Shown in pieces: positions 24,133-32,643 of a DNA stretch of 42,070 nt (the first letter of the stretch is position 1; each line of letters opens with the position of its first letter). The stretch covers positions 1 to 42,070 of the forward strand of contig NZ_NADJ01000006.1 in the NCBI RefSeq assembly GCF_002196705.1, given 5' to 3'. Made by a program: the position numbers and the translations under genes. The DNA comes from Desulfosporosinus sp. FKB. Lineage in GTDB: Bacteria; Bacillota; Desulfitobacteriia; Desulfitobacteriales; Desulfitobacteriaceae. The notes beneath the pieces were generated by a model. That model was not told where the DNA came from and made no database searches. It worked only from the letters and a program-made list of their open reading frames with translations.

Positions 24133-25134
24133 GTGAAAGCCTTTTATTCTTTCCTCGCAGTAATCGTTCTTATCCTTGTTGCCATTATTGGAGGCAGTAT
24201 CGCAAATTTACATTTCTTTTTTGGTATCATAATACCGTATGTGGCCTTTGTGTTGTTTGTGGGTGGGTTTATTTATCGAATTATTAAGTGGGGTCGTTCG
24301 CCGGTTCCCTACCGCATTCCAACAACTTGTGGTCAGCAAAAATCCTTACCTTGGATCAAACAAGCGAAGATTGAAAATCCGACATCGGCCCTTGGCGTTA
24401 TAGTGAGGATGGCTTCAGAAGTACTCTTGTTTCGCTCGCTGTTTCGAAACACTAAGACCGAATTAAGGGAAGGGGAAAATGGGCCGCAATTAGCGTACGG
24501 CTCGGCAAAATGGCTCTGGTTAGGAAGCTTGGCGTTTCACTGGTCGTTTCTGATTATCGTCATAAGACATCTAAGATTCTTCTTAGAACCTATCCCAGTT
24601 GCTTTGCAAATGGTTGACAGCGTTGACAGTATGCTTCAAATTGGATTGCCGCAAATATATATTACAGACTTATTATTCCTTGCAGCAATTACGTTCCTAT
24701 TCTTAAGAAGAGTTTGTGTTCCAAGAATCAAATACATTTCTCTTCCTGCCGATTATTTTCCTCTTTTATTGATTTTCGGTATAGCGGTTTCTGGAATTCT
24801 CATGCGTTATTTCGATAAAGTGGATTTGATTTCGGTTAAGGAATTAGCTTTGGGGATAGCTACATTACATCCTGTGTTACCTTCGGATATCGGCGCTATT
24901 TTCTATGTGCATTTATTCTTAATATGCTGCCTCTTTGTGTATTTCCCAACAAGTAAGCTGATGCACATGGGTGGAATTTTCATGAGTCCGACTCGTAATA
25001 TGATCAGTAATAATCGCATGGTTCGGCATATTAATCCTTGGAATCATGCTGTAGAAGTTCATAGCTATGCTGAGTATGAAGATGAATTTAGAGAGAAAAT
25101 GAAAAAAGCTGGTATACCGGTGGAAAAGGAGTGA
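24133..25134 (+). CDS. dsrM: DsrM, menaquinol-oxidising cytochrome b subunit of DsrMKJOP
   Basis: A membrane subunit of 333 residues with about six transmembrane helices and a NarI-like cytochrome b fold. The N-terminal pair of helices (1-52) is the extra DsrM segment. Histidines for heme b are available in FHWSFLIIVIRHLRFF and YVHLFLICCLFVYFPTSKLMHMGG. It passes electrons between the menaquinone pool and DsrK on the cytoplasmic side. It starts with GTG after GGAAGGAGG and ends 6 nt before dsrK. It is the first core gene of the operon. Confidence 0.93.
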   Translation: MKAFYSFLAVIVLILVAIIGGSIANLHFFFGIIIPYVAFVLFVGGFIYRIIKWGRSPVPYRIPTTCGQQKSLPWIKQAKIENPTSALGVIVRMASEVLLFRSLFRNTKTELREGENGPQLAYGSAKWLWLGSLAFHWSFLIIVIRHLRFFLEPIPVALQMVDSVDSMLQIGLPQIYITDLLFLAAITFLFLRRVCVPRIKYISLPADYFPLLLIFGIAVSGILMRYFDKVDLISVKELALGIATLHPVLPSDIGAIFYVHLFLICCLFVYFPTSKLMHMGGIFMSPTRNMISNNRMVRHINPWNHAVEVHSYAEYEDEFREKMKKAGIPVEKE

Positions 25135-25140
25135 TCACGG

Positions 25141-26760
25141 ATGGCGAAATATAAGCTTCCTAAACCTGGAGAACTATCATCAAGCATCAACTATAATCCT
25201 CCGGCAAAGGATTGGATGGATATTCCGGTTGAGTTTAAACCAGCTACCTATCCTGCGGCTGCAAAAGAGAAAGATTTGTTAACTGTAGGCTTTCCCAATG
25301 CTCATCAGTGGACGCCGGAAGACGAAGATTGGAACCTGCCGGATGGCTGGGAAGATACTGTTATCAAGGGTATTGAAGAGAGACTAAGTAAATATCGTTC
25401 GTTTAAGTTATTTATGGATGTCTGTGTAAGATGCGGTGCTTGTGCCGATAAATGCCATTTCTATATCGGTACAGGCGATCCTAAGAATATGCCGGTTGTC
25501 AGAGCAGAATTATTAAGATCTGTTTACAAAAGGTATTTTACTAAAGCCGGGAAAGTTTTAGGCCGATTGGCTGGGGCACGCGATCTCGATGCTGATGTTT
25601 TAAAAGAATGGTGGTACTATTTCTTTCAATGTACTGAATGCCGACGTTGTTCTGTCTTTTGCCCTTATGGGATTGACACAGCTGAGTTAACAATCATGGG
25701 CAGAGAACTGCTCAATTTGTTAGGCTTGAATATCAACTGGATTGCCGGACCGGTAGCGGCTTGCTACAGCAAGGGAAATCACTTGGGTATCGAGCCACAC
25801 GCCTTAAAAAGTAATATTGAACTCATGATTGATGATATTGAGGATATAACAGGAATCAGAGTCAATCCAACCTTTAATCGGAAGGGCGCTGAGATTTTAT
25901 TTGTTACTCCTTCAGGTGACTACATGGGCGAGCCGGGGATTTATACCTGTATGGGCTATCTAATGCTTTTCCATGAGCTTGGTTTGGATTATACCTGGAG
26001 TACCTATGCTTCAGAGGGGGGGAACTTTGGGTTTTTTACCTCCAATGACATGGCTAAGAGATTGAACTCTAAGATTTATGCCGAAGCTAAACGTCTAGGA
26101 GTAAAATGGATTTTAGGCGGAGAATGCGGCCATATGTGGCGTGTTTTGAACCAATATATGGATACTTGGAATGGTCCTGCCGATTTCCTTGAAGTGCCAG
26201 TTTCCCCAATCACCGGTACGAGATTTGAAAACGCAAAATCTACCAAGATGGTTCACATTACTGAATTTACAGCTGATTTAATTAAACACAATAAACTCAA
26301 ATTAGATCCAACCAGAAATGATCATTTGAGAGTGACTTTCCATGATTCTTGTAATCCAGCTCGTGGTATGGGGTTATTTGAAGAGCCGAGATACGTAATC
26401 AAATCAGTCTGCAATAATTTCTTTGAGATGCCAGAAAATACAATTCGTGAAAAAACCTTTTGCTGCGGCAGTGGTTCGGGGTTAAATGCAACGGAAAATA
26501 TGGAAGAACGTATGAGGGGTGGTTTCCCCCGCGCCAACGCTGTAAAATATGTCCATGATAAACATGGTGTGAACATGTTGGCTAATATTTGTGCTGTAGA
26601 CAGAGCTGCTTTCCCGGCACTTATGGATTACTGGGTTCCAGGCGTAGGTGTTACAGGTACTCACGAGTTAGTAGCCAATGCTTTAGTTATGACGGGTGAA
26701 AAAGAACGGACAACTAATTTGCGCGGTGAGGATTTGCCGGGGAAGGAGGGCAATGAATAA
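25141..26760 (+). CDS. dsrK: DsrK, HdrD-like iron-sulfur catalytic subunit
   Basis: A cytoplasmic 539-residue subunit thought to reduce the DsrC trisulfide. Two ferredoxin motifs, CVRCGACADKC (Cys95, 98, 101, 105) and CTECRRCSVFCP, carry [4Fe-4S] clusters. CCG-type residues for the special catalytic cluster appear in LGGECGHMWR, FHDSCNPARG and TFCCGSGSG. It overlaps or abuts both neighbours: 6 nt after dsrM, and its TAA shares bases with the dsrJ start. Its physiological partner DsrC is encoded at the end of the same region. Confidence 0.95.
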   Translation: MAKYKLPKPGELSSSINYNPPAKDWMDIPVEFKPATYPAAAKEKDLLTVGFPNAHQWTPEDEDWNLPDGWEDTVIKGIEERLSKYRSFKLFMDVCVRCGACADKCHFYIGTGDPKNMPVVRAELLRSVYKRYFTKAGKVLGRLAGARDLDADVLKEWWYYFFQCTECRRCSVFCPYGIDTAELTIMGRELLNLLGLNINWIAGPVAACYSKGNHLGIEPHALKSNIELMIDDIEDITGIRVNPTFNRKGAEILFVTPSGDYMGEPGIYTCMGYLMLFHELGLDYTWSTYASEGGNFGFFTSNDMAKRLNSKIYAEAKRLGVKWILGGECGHMWRVLNQYMDTWNGPADFLEVPVSPITGTRFENAKSTKMVHITEFTADLIKHNKLKLDPTRNDHLRVTFHDSCNPARGMGLFEEPRYVIKSVCNNFFEMPENTIREKTFCCGSGSGLNATENMEERMRGGFPRANAVKYVHDKHGVNMLANICAVDRAAFPALMDYWVPGVGVTGTHELVANALVMTGEKERTTNLRGEDLPGKEGNE

Positions 26761-27245
26761 TGTATAAAGGCGGAAGAATTATTGCTTCGCTGGTAGTTTT
26801 TGTTGCTATTCTTGCATTTCCTTTCTTCTATAATTTAGGTAAAGCAAACGCTGGTCCTGTCATCAACGTCCCAACAGGCAGTCAGTGTGTTGAGCCAGTA
26901 GCTTATATGAGAGCAAACCATATGCAGCTGCTCAATCAATGGAGAGATGAATATGTGCGTCAAGGTAAGACGGTGTATGTAAACAGTCAAGGTAAATCAT
27001 TTAACATTAATATCGACACCTGTCTCCAGTGTCACTATTCTAATTCGTCAACGACTAGCGCAACTGCTGTAAGTCACCCGGCGGTGAGCACGACTGGAGC
27101 AAGTAACCCTGCGGTTAATACTACTGAAGCGAGTAACTCCGTAGTCAATCCGTCTGATCAATTCTGTGTCACATGTCATAATTATGCATCAGTAGAGCCG
27201 ACCTGCTGGAGTTGCCATAATTTACCAGAGGGGGCGAATCAATGA
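26760..27245 (+). CDS. dsrJ: DsrJ, triheme cytochrome c subunit
   Basis: A 161-residue extracytoplasmic triheme cytochrome anchored by an N-terminal helix (about 7-25). Heme c motifs are CLQCH (88-92), CVTCH (136-140) and CWSCH (149-153). Cys43 in TGSQCVEP is in place for the unusual cysteine ligand reported for DsrJ. Between hemes 1 and 2 lies a Ser/Thr/Ala-rich stretch (about 95-132) made of degenerate ten-residue repeats, an insertion not expected in a compact cytochrome. It overlaps dsrO by 4 nt. Many Gram-positive sulfate reducers are reported to keep only dsrMK, so the presence of dsrJOP is informative. Confidence 0.94.
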   Translation: MYKGGRIIASLVVFVAILAFPFFYNLGKANAGPVINVPTGSQCVEPVAYMRANHMQLLNQWRDEYVRQGKTVYVNSQGKSFNINIDTCLQCHYSNSSTTSATAVSHPAVSTTGASNPAVNTTEASNSVVNPSDQFCVTCHNYASVEPTCWSCHNLPEGANQ

Positions 27246-28042
27246 GCATCAATAGACGTCAATTCTTAAAAAGAGCCGGGGCTGTGACCGCCCTCGGTCT
27301 TGGAGGTTCATTTGCAACCATAGGAATCGGTGATCGTTTGGCTTCAGCTGCTTCGGAGTATGAGGAAGCACCTAACGCTGATAAAATCAAACATTGGGCC
27401 ATGGTCGTCGACATGAGTAAGTTTAAAACCGAGGAAGATATTAATAGAGTTATCCAATCATGTGACAAGATTCATAATATACCACAAATGGACAATTCTA
27501 AGGATGAAATCAAATGGATTTGGTACGATGATTATGAGCATACGTTCGCAGATTCTGAGAATGAGTATCTCGATGAAACTATGAAAAAAATGCCATTTAT
27601 TGTGATGTGTAATCATTGTGAAAATCCAGCATGTGTTCGTGCATGTCCGACAGGTGCGACTTTTAAACGAGAAGATGGTATAGTAACGATGGATTTTCAT
27701 CGCTGCATCGGCTGTCGTTTCTGTATGGGCGCATGTCCTTTCGGTGCCAGAAGCTTTAATTTTAGAGATCCCAGACCTTTCATCAAAGATTTCAACCCGA
27801 ATTTTCCAACCAGGACCCAAGGGGTTGTGGAAAAATGTTTGGGTTGTTATGAGAGATTGGAAAATGGGGAACAACCTGCTTGTGCTGAGGCTTCGAATGG
27901 AGGATTAATTTTCGGCGATTTAAGTGATCAAAATTCTGAGGTTTATAAAATTGTCAGTACAAAATTTACGATTCGCCGTAAGACACAATTTGGAACCCAA
28001 CCGAATGTCTATTATCTGGTAGGAGGTGGGGACCGTGCTTGA
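27242..28042 (+). CDS. dsrO: DsrO, Tat-exported iron-sulfur subunit
   Basis: A 266-residue ferredoxin-type subunit. The twin-arginine signal NRRQFLKRAGAVTALGLGG at the N-terminus indicates export in folded form. Cluster motifs CNHCENPACVRACPTGA, CIGCRFCMGACPFGARSF and CLGCYERLENGEQPACAEA can bind several [4Fe-4S] clusters. It should relay electrons between DsrJ and the membrane subunit DsrP. Its start overlaps the dsrJ stop (ATGA) and its end overlaps dsrP. Confidence 0.95.
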   Translation: MSINRRQFLKRAGAVTALGLGGSFATIGIGDRLASAASEYEEAPNADKIKHWAMVVDMSKFKTEEDINRVIQSCDKIHNIPQMDNSKDEIKWIWYDDYEHTFADSENEYLDETMKKMPFIVMCNHCENPACVRACPTGATFKREDGIVTMDFHRCIGCRFCMGACPFGARSFNFRDPRPFIKDFNPNFPTRTQGVVEKCLGCYERLENGEQPACAEASNGGLIFGDLSDQNSEVYKIVSTKFTIRRKTQFGTQPNVYYLVGGGDRA

Positions 28043-29195
28043 AAAAGCTTTATCAGGCAGTAAAAAATATTGGGCCTGGATTATTTTTCTGCTAGCTGTC
28101 ATCGCCGTTGGTTTCTTCTCTTATATGAGACAGTTTAATTACGGTCTCGGACTCACAGGTATGAGCCGTGATGTTTCCTGGGGTTTGTATATAGCCCAGT
28201 TTACCTTTCTCGTTGGTGTAGCAGCTGCTGCTGTTATGCTAGTCACACCTTACTATCTACACGATTTCAAACGTTTTGGCAAAATGGTTATCTTAGCCGA
28301 ATTTCTGGCTATTGGCGCCGTGATCATGTGTATCTTATTCATCTTTGTTGACGTTGGTCAGCCAATGCGTATTCTTAACGTGTTGTTGTACCCACAGTTG
28401 CACTCAGTTATGTTTTATGATATGTGTGTTTTGTGTGGTTACCTGGCAATTAACTTAATCGTAGGCTGGACTACTTTAGGTGCAGAACGCAAAGGAGTTC
28501 ATTATCCGAACTGGGTTAAGCCGATCATTTATCTCTCAATCCCGTGGGCATTTAGCATTCACACAGTAACAGCTTTCTTATATGCTGGTTTGCCTGGCAG
28601 GAGTTTCTGGATGAGTGCAATTATGGCTGCCCGCTTCTTGGCCTCCGCTTTTGCAGCTGGTCCGTCTCTTTTAATCATCTTGGCTTTAATTGTGCGTAAA
28701 GTTAGTAAATTTGATCCTGATCCGGATCGCAATGCAATACCATCTCTTGTTAAAATTATTCGCTACGCAATGATCGCCAACGTGTTTTTCTATCTTTGCG
28801 AAGTATTTACTGCATTTTATAGTAATGTTCCAGAGGAAATGGCTTCATTCAAGTATATATTCGTTGGAATTGACGGACATGCTACACTAGTGCCTTGGAT
28901 GTGGACAGCAGCATTTCTAGCGTTCCTCGGTATTGCTTTGCTGGTCTTCCCAACCAGGAAAAATCCGGTTTTATTACCAATTGCCCTATTATCCATCTAC
29001 TTCGCTAACTGGATCGATAAAGGCGTTGTTCTGATTCTTGCAGGATTTGTTCCTAATTCGTTTGATAGAGTTGTAGATTATATTCCTACTGCTAATGAAA
29101 TATCAATTGTCCTTGCTGTTTATGCGGTAGGAGCATTAATCGTAACAGTTCTGTATAAAGTTGCTATCTCTGTTCGTGAACAACAGCAGGCATAG
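28035..29195 (+). CDS. dsrP: DsrP, NrfD-type membrane quinone-interacting subunit
   Basis: A polytopic membrane protein of about 386 residues with around ten hydrophobic segments, of the NrfD/PsrC family. GMSRDVSWGLYIAQFTFLVGVAAAAVM and LYAGLPGRSFWMSAIMAARFLASAFAAGPSLL are family-like. It probably exchanges electrons between menaquinone and the periplasmic DsrJO pair. The GTG at 28035 has GGAGG 8 nt upstream and overlaps the dsrO stop by 8 nt; the GTG at 28026 would overlap the ribosome site. Confidence 0.93.
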   Translation: MLEKALSGSKKYWAWIIFLLAVIAVGFFSYMRQFNYGLGLTGMSRDVSWGLYIAQFTFLVGVAAAAVMLVTPYYLHDFKRFGKMVILAEFLAIGAVIMCILFIFVDVGQPMRILNVLLYPQLHSVMFYDMCVLCGYLAINLIVGWTTLGAERKGVHYPNWVKPIIYLSIPWAFSIHTVTAFLYAGLPGRSFWMSAIMAARFLASAFAAGPSLLIILALIVRKVSKFDPDPDRNAIPSLVKIIRYAMIANVFFYLCEVFTAFYSNVPEEMASFKYIFVGIDGHATLVPWMWTAAFLAFLGIALLVFPTRKNPVLLPIALLSIYFANWIDKGVVLILAGFVPNSFDRVVDYIPTANEISIVLAVYAVGALIVTVLYKVAISVREQQQA

Positions 29196-29224
29196 GATTT
29201 AGTTATTTGTTTATGTTATTTTTG

Positions 29225-29270
29225 TTGATAATGATTGAGTTAAACATTAAAATAAACTCATCAATATCAA
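29225..29270 (+). promoter_or_regulatory. dsrC promoter candidate embedded in a long inverted repeat
   Basis: TTGATA (29225-29230), a 17-nt spacer and TAAAAT (29248-29253) form a promoter in the 107-nt gap after dsrP. The arms TTGATAATGATTGAGTT (29225-29241) and AACTCATCAATATCAA (29255-29270) are complementary apart from one mismatch and one bulge. They overlap the -35 box and the start region. They could be an operator, or in read-through RNA a processing/stability hairpin ahead of dsrC. Confidence 0.5.
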
Positions 29271-29302
29271 TTTTATAAACTCATAAAAGGAGGATATTTA
29301 AA

Positions 29303-29620
29303 ATGTCACAAATTACTGTGGGGGATTTAGTCGTAGAATTGGATGAAGACGGTTTCTTAGAGGATCATAAACAATGGACCGTTGACGTAGCAAATTTCCT
29401 TGCCAAAACTGAAGAAATCGAAGAATTAGGTGAAGAGCACTGGAAAATGATCAATTATCTCAGAGAATACTATGATCAATTCGGTGTTGCTCCAATGGTT
29501 CGTAAAATGTGCAAAGACACAGGTTTTGACCAAAAGAAAATCTATGAATTATTCCCAGCTGGCCCTGGAAAGGGAGCTTGCAAAATTGCTGGCTTACCGA
29601 AACCGACTGGTTGCGTGTAA
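29303..29620 (+). CDS. dsrC: DsrC, sulfur-carrying partner of dissimilatory sulfite reductase
   Basis: A 105-residue cytoplasmic protein with the functional C-terminal arm CKIAGLPKPTGCV: Cys93 and the penultimate Cys104, 11 residues apart. It takes sulfur from DsrAB as a trisulfide that DsrMKJOP then reduces. HKQWTVDVANFLAKTE and YYDQFGVAPMVRKMCKDTGFDQKKIYELFP are the usual core. AAAAGGAGG precedes the ATG. It has its own promoter candidate and a strong terminator, which would allow the high expression known for DsrC. dsrAB is not in this window. Confidence 0.96.
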   Translation: MSQITVGDLVVELDEDGFLEDHKQWTVDVANFLAKTEEIEELGEEHWKMINYLREYYDQFGVAPMVRKMCKDTGFDQKKIYELFPAGPGKGACKIAGLPKPTGCV

Positions 29621-29673
29621 GAACTGCTTAAGCCAGTTTCTCTGCCCCAGGGTTATAATGAGTTCAGGAGTTT

Positions 29674-29703
29674 GGAGCCGATCGTTAATGATCGGCTCCT
29701 TTC
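29674..29703 (+). terminator. Terminator of dsrC
   Basis: GGAGCCGATC (29674-29683) and GATCGGCTCC (29690-29699) form a perfect 10-bp stem with a 6-nt loop, followed by TTTCC. Confidence 0.85.
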
Positions 29704-29742
29704 CATTTTGCAGCCCAAAAGTATAGGCAGGAATTTGAAAAT

Positions 29743-29771
29743 TTGACGTAGAACACATACAATGGTAAAAG
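29743..29771 (+). promoter_or_regulatory. Promoter candidate of the HD-domain gene
   Basis: TTGACG (29743-29748), a 17-nt spacer and TAAAAG (29766-29771) preceded by TGG (extended -10). About 140 nt of leader without other clear structure follow. Confidence 0.4.
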
Positions 29772-29913
29772 GAATTCTGCTTATTTCGCATTTGAATAAG
29801 TAAGTTAATTAATTTCCTCTAAGACATGGCCTGATTTATAAAAAATGCAAACAAAGAAAGATAGAAGAAATAGATATCAACGTGTTTTTGAAGTCAGTAA
29901 AGGGGAGTTATAT

Positions 29914-30504
29914 ATGAAAGATAAACGGTTAGAAGATCAAATTAAGTTTATTGTGGAGATAGATCGTTTAAAAAGAATTTTTAGACAGAATGTTGTGATA
30001 GGTACGACTGAACAGGAAAATGATGCCGAGCATTCTTGGCATATGGCAGTTATGGCAATACTATTGTCTGAATATGCCTCAGAGGAAATTAATATCTTAA
30101 GAGTTCTAAAAATGATTCTTATCCACGATCTCGTTGAGATACATGCCGGTGATACATTTTGCTATGATGAAAAAGGAAATATTGATAAGTTTGAGCGTGA
30201 ACAAAAGTCTGCTAATCAATTGTTTAATCTCCTGCCTTCTGACCAGGCTGAAGAGATTATGAATTTATGGCATGAATTTGAGGCTATGGAAACACCTGAG
30301 TCAAAATTTGCAGCCAGTTTAGATCGACTTCAACCCTTACTATTGAACTATAATACGAATGGACATACCTGGAAAAAACCTGGTGTAACGAGTGAAAAAG
30401 TGCTGAAACGAAATTCCGTTCTCGAGAATCCGGTTCCACAACTATGGGACTTAGCAAAAGAAATTATCGAAGACTCTATCAATAAAGGCTATTTAAAGAA
30501 ATAA
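29914..30504 (+). CDS. HD-domain hydrolase (YfbR-like 5'-nucleotidase family)
   Basis: A 196-residue metal-dependent phosphohydrolase of the HD_3/YfbR type. The metal ligands are visible in NDAEHSWHMAVMA, MILIHDLVEIHAGD and AASLDRLQPLLLNY. Relatives remove phosphate from deoxynucleoside monophosphates. The ATG at 29914 has AAGGGGAG upstream and is preferred over the ATG at 29845. It precedes an aldolase and adenosylhomocysteinase, so a role in nucleoside turnover fits the context but is not proved. Confidence 0.8.
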   Translation: MKDKRLEDQIKFIVEIDRLKRIFRQNVVIGTTEQENDAEHSWHMAVMAILLSEYASEEINILRVLKMILIHDLVEIHAGDTFCYDEKGNIDKFEREQKSANQLFNLLPSDQAEEIMNLWHEFEAMETPESKFAASLDRLQPLLLNYNTNGHTWKKPGVTSEKVLKRNSVLENPVPQLWDLAKEIIEDSINKGYLKK

Positions 30505-30543
30505 TAGGATGATTTTAATTTTCGTAGCTTAATGGAGGAAAAC

Positions 30544-31218
30544 ATGGACATGATAAACGAACGGGTAATGGAACAAATATCAATATCCCGTCAAAACGTT
30601 GTTGCTAAAGGAAAAGAAATCCTTGCGTCAAAACTTACCATTGGAACATGGGGAAATATTAGTTGCCGCGTACCGGAAACTGATTGGTTTGCGATTACAC
30701 CTACGGGAATGAGCTATGACACATTGGTTCCTGATGATATTGTCGTTCTTGACAATCATGGAGTATGCGTTAAGGGAGCACGCTTACCATCTATTGAATT
30801 ACCGCTTCATTTAGCGGTCTATCGTGGTCGGCAGGATGTACAAGCAATCATCCACACCCATAGCACTTATGCCACTGCCATGGCTGCCGCGCGCAAAGAA
30901 ATTCCGGGCGCTGTTGAAGACTTGGTTCAGATCGTGGGAGGAAATGTTCGGGTTAACGAGTACGCCCTGCCAGGAACCGAGCAATTGGGCCTTAATACCT
31001 TAAAGGCACTTGAAGATCGAAATGCCGTATTGCTGGCTAATCATGGCATGTTGGGTGTGGGAAGTTCCTTAGATGAGGCACTTAAAGTCTGTCAGATTGT
31101 TGAGAAAGCCGCTGAAATAATAATCGTTGCTCAGCTCATGGGCGGAGTTGTAGAATTGTCGCCAACGGACGTCGAGGGAATGCGGAATTTCTATCTTCAC
31201 AGCTATGGGCAGAGATAA
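30544..31218 (+). CDS. Class II aldolase/adducin family protein
   Basis: A zinc-dependent aldolase or epimerase of the L-fuculose-1-phosphate aldolase group, about 224 residues. LTIGTWGNISCR and ITPTGMSYDTL bind phosphate. The zinc histidines are in IIHTHSTYATAMAA and NHGMLGVG, and the acidic residue is in SIELPLHLAVY. GGAGG at 30534-30538 supports an ATG at 30544 or 30550 rather than 30532. Next to ahcY, a plausible substrate is a 5-deoxy- or 5-methylthio-pentulose phosphate from S-adenosylmethionine by-products, but mtnA/mtnP partners are not here. Confidence 0.8.
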   Translation: MDMINERVMEQISISRQNVVAKGKEILASKLTIGTWGNISCRVPETDWFAITPTGMSYDTLVPDDIVVLDNHGVCVKGARLPSIELPLHLAVYRGRQDVQAIIHTHSTYATAMAAARKEIPGAVEDLVQIVGGNVRVNEYALPGTEQLGLNTLKALEDRNAVLLANHGMLGVGSSLDEALKVCQIVEKAAEIIIVAQLMGGVVELSPTDVEGMRNFYLHSYGQR

Positions 31219-31302
31219 TTTACGATTATAGATCAGCTATGGAGAAAAGTTCAGGAATTAGTGTATAATTAAACTCTAGAAAGAGAAAGAAGGTATCAGT
31301 TT

Positions 31303-32559
31303 ATGAAATCAACGATTCGTGATATATCCTTAGCACTTTTAGGACAGAGCAAAATTGATTGGGTCGCACCAAGAATGCAAGTCCTTAATATTGTTCGTCA
31401 GGAGTTTGAAAAAACTCAGCCTTTTGCCGGTAAGAATGTTGTTATTTGTCTTCATTTAGAAGCTAAAACCGCCTATCTTGCTCATGTGGTTCGAGCAGGT
31501 GGCGCTAATGTAACAGTAGTTGCCAGCAATCCACTTTCTACGCAGGATGATGTCGTTGCGGCCCTCGTTCAACAAGGAATCCAAGCTCATGCCTGGTATA
31601 ATGCCACCGATGAGGAATATAAACATCATCTCCAGTTGGCTCTTGATACAGAGCCTGATTTTATCATAGATGATGGCGGGGATCTTGTCTCAACCATTCA
31701 TACTACCCGGCCAGAATTATTAAAAAAAGTCAAAGGCGGGGCAGAAGAAACAACGACTGGCGTTTTACGGCTGCATTCAATGGCGAAGGACGGAGTGCTC
31801 AAGTTTCCAATGATCGCTGTCAATGACGCTCAATGTAAGTATTTATTTGATAATCGCTATGGGACTGGTCAATCGGTTTGGGATGGTATTATGCGGACAA
31901 CAAATTTAGTCGTTGCCGGAAAGACAGCTGTAATCGCAGGATATGGCTGGTGTGGCAAGGGTGTTGCCATGAGGGCTAAAGGTCTGGGCGCAAAAGTTAT
32001 TATCTGCGAAATAAATCCTATCAAAGCTAATGAAGCCTTAATGGATGGTTTTGAGGTCATGCCTATGATCGAGGCAGCAAAGTTTGGGGACTTTTTTATA
32101 ACTGTTACCGGGAATACCAATATCATTAACAAGGAACATTTTGGGCAAATGAAGTCTGGAGCTATTCTTTGCAATGCAGGTCATTTTGATGTGGAGGTTA
32201 ATGTTGCCCAACTTAAAGAGATTGCACTCTCAGAAAGAACTGCTCGCAATAATATTACTGAATACACATTGCCGACAGGTCAAAAGCTTTACCTGTTAGC
32301 AGAAGGGCGTCTGGTAAATCTGGCTGCCGGAGATGGCCATCCCGCAGAAGTTATGGATATGACCTTTGCTCTCCAAGCTTTGTCCCTGGAATACGTGGCG
32401 GTAAATCACAATAAATTGGCACCTGGGGTTTACCAAGTGAATTCTGAGATTGATGAAAAGGTGGCTCAGTTAAAGCTTCAGTCTTTAGGTTTATCCATTG
32501 ACACTTTGACCCAAGAACAACGGACTTATCTCGCTTCTTGGAGTCCTGAAGCCGATTAA
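31303..32559 (+). CDS. ahcY: Adenosylhomocysteinase
   Basis: It hydrolyses S-adenosylhomocysteine to adenosine and homocysteine, clearing the product of methyl transfers. The 418 residues contain the NAD-binding Rossmann motif VIAGYGWCGKGVAMRAKGLG, EETTTGVLRL, NDAQCKYLFDNRYGTGQS and LCNAGHFDVEV, all family signatures. AGAAAGAAGG precedes the ATG. A TATAAT at 31264-31269 may be its promoter, though no good -35 is seen. It is followed by a strong terminator. Confidence 0.95.
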   Translation: MKSTIRDISLALLGQSKIDWVAPRMQVLNIVRQEFEKTQPFAGKNVVICLHLEAKTAYLAHVVRAGGANVTVVASNPLSTQDDVVAALVQQGIQAHAWYNATDEEYKHHLQLALDTEPDFIIDDGGDLVSTIHTTRPELLKKVKGGAEETTTGVLRLHSMAKDGVLKFPMIAVNDAQCKYLFDNRYGTGQSVWDGIMRTTNLVVAGKTAVIAGYGWCGKGVAMRAKGLGAKVIICEINPIKANEALMDGFEVMPMIEAAKFGDFFITVTGNTNIINKEHFGQMKSGAILCNAGHFDVEVNVAQLKEIALSERTARNNITEYTLPTGQKLYLLAEGRLVNLAAGDGHPAEVMDMTFALQALSLEYVAVNHNKLAPGVYQVNSEIDEKVAQLKLQSLGLSIDTLTQEQRTYLASWSPEAD

Positions 32560-32587
32560 CTTGAAACAATTGCCCAGCGACTAAACG

Positions 32588-32617
32588 AAAACACCGTTTA
32601 CGAAACGGTGTTTTTTT
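32588..32617 (+). terminator. Terminator of ahcY
   Basis: AAACACCGTTT pairs with AAACGGTGTTT around a 3-nt loop, followed by a run of T residues (to 32617). Confidence 0.9.
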
Positions 32618-32643
32618 AAAATCATTTAGTAGGAGGCTAAGGT

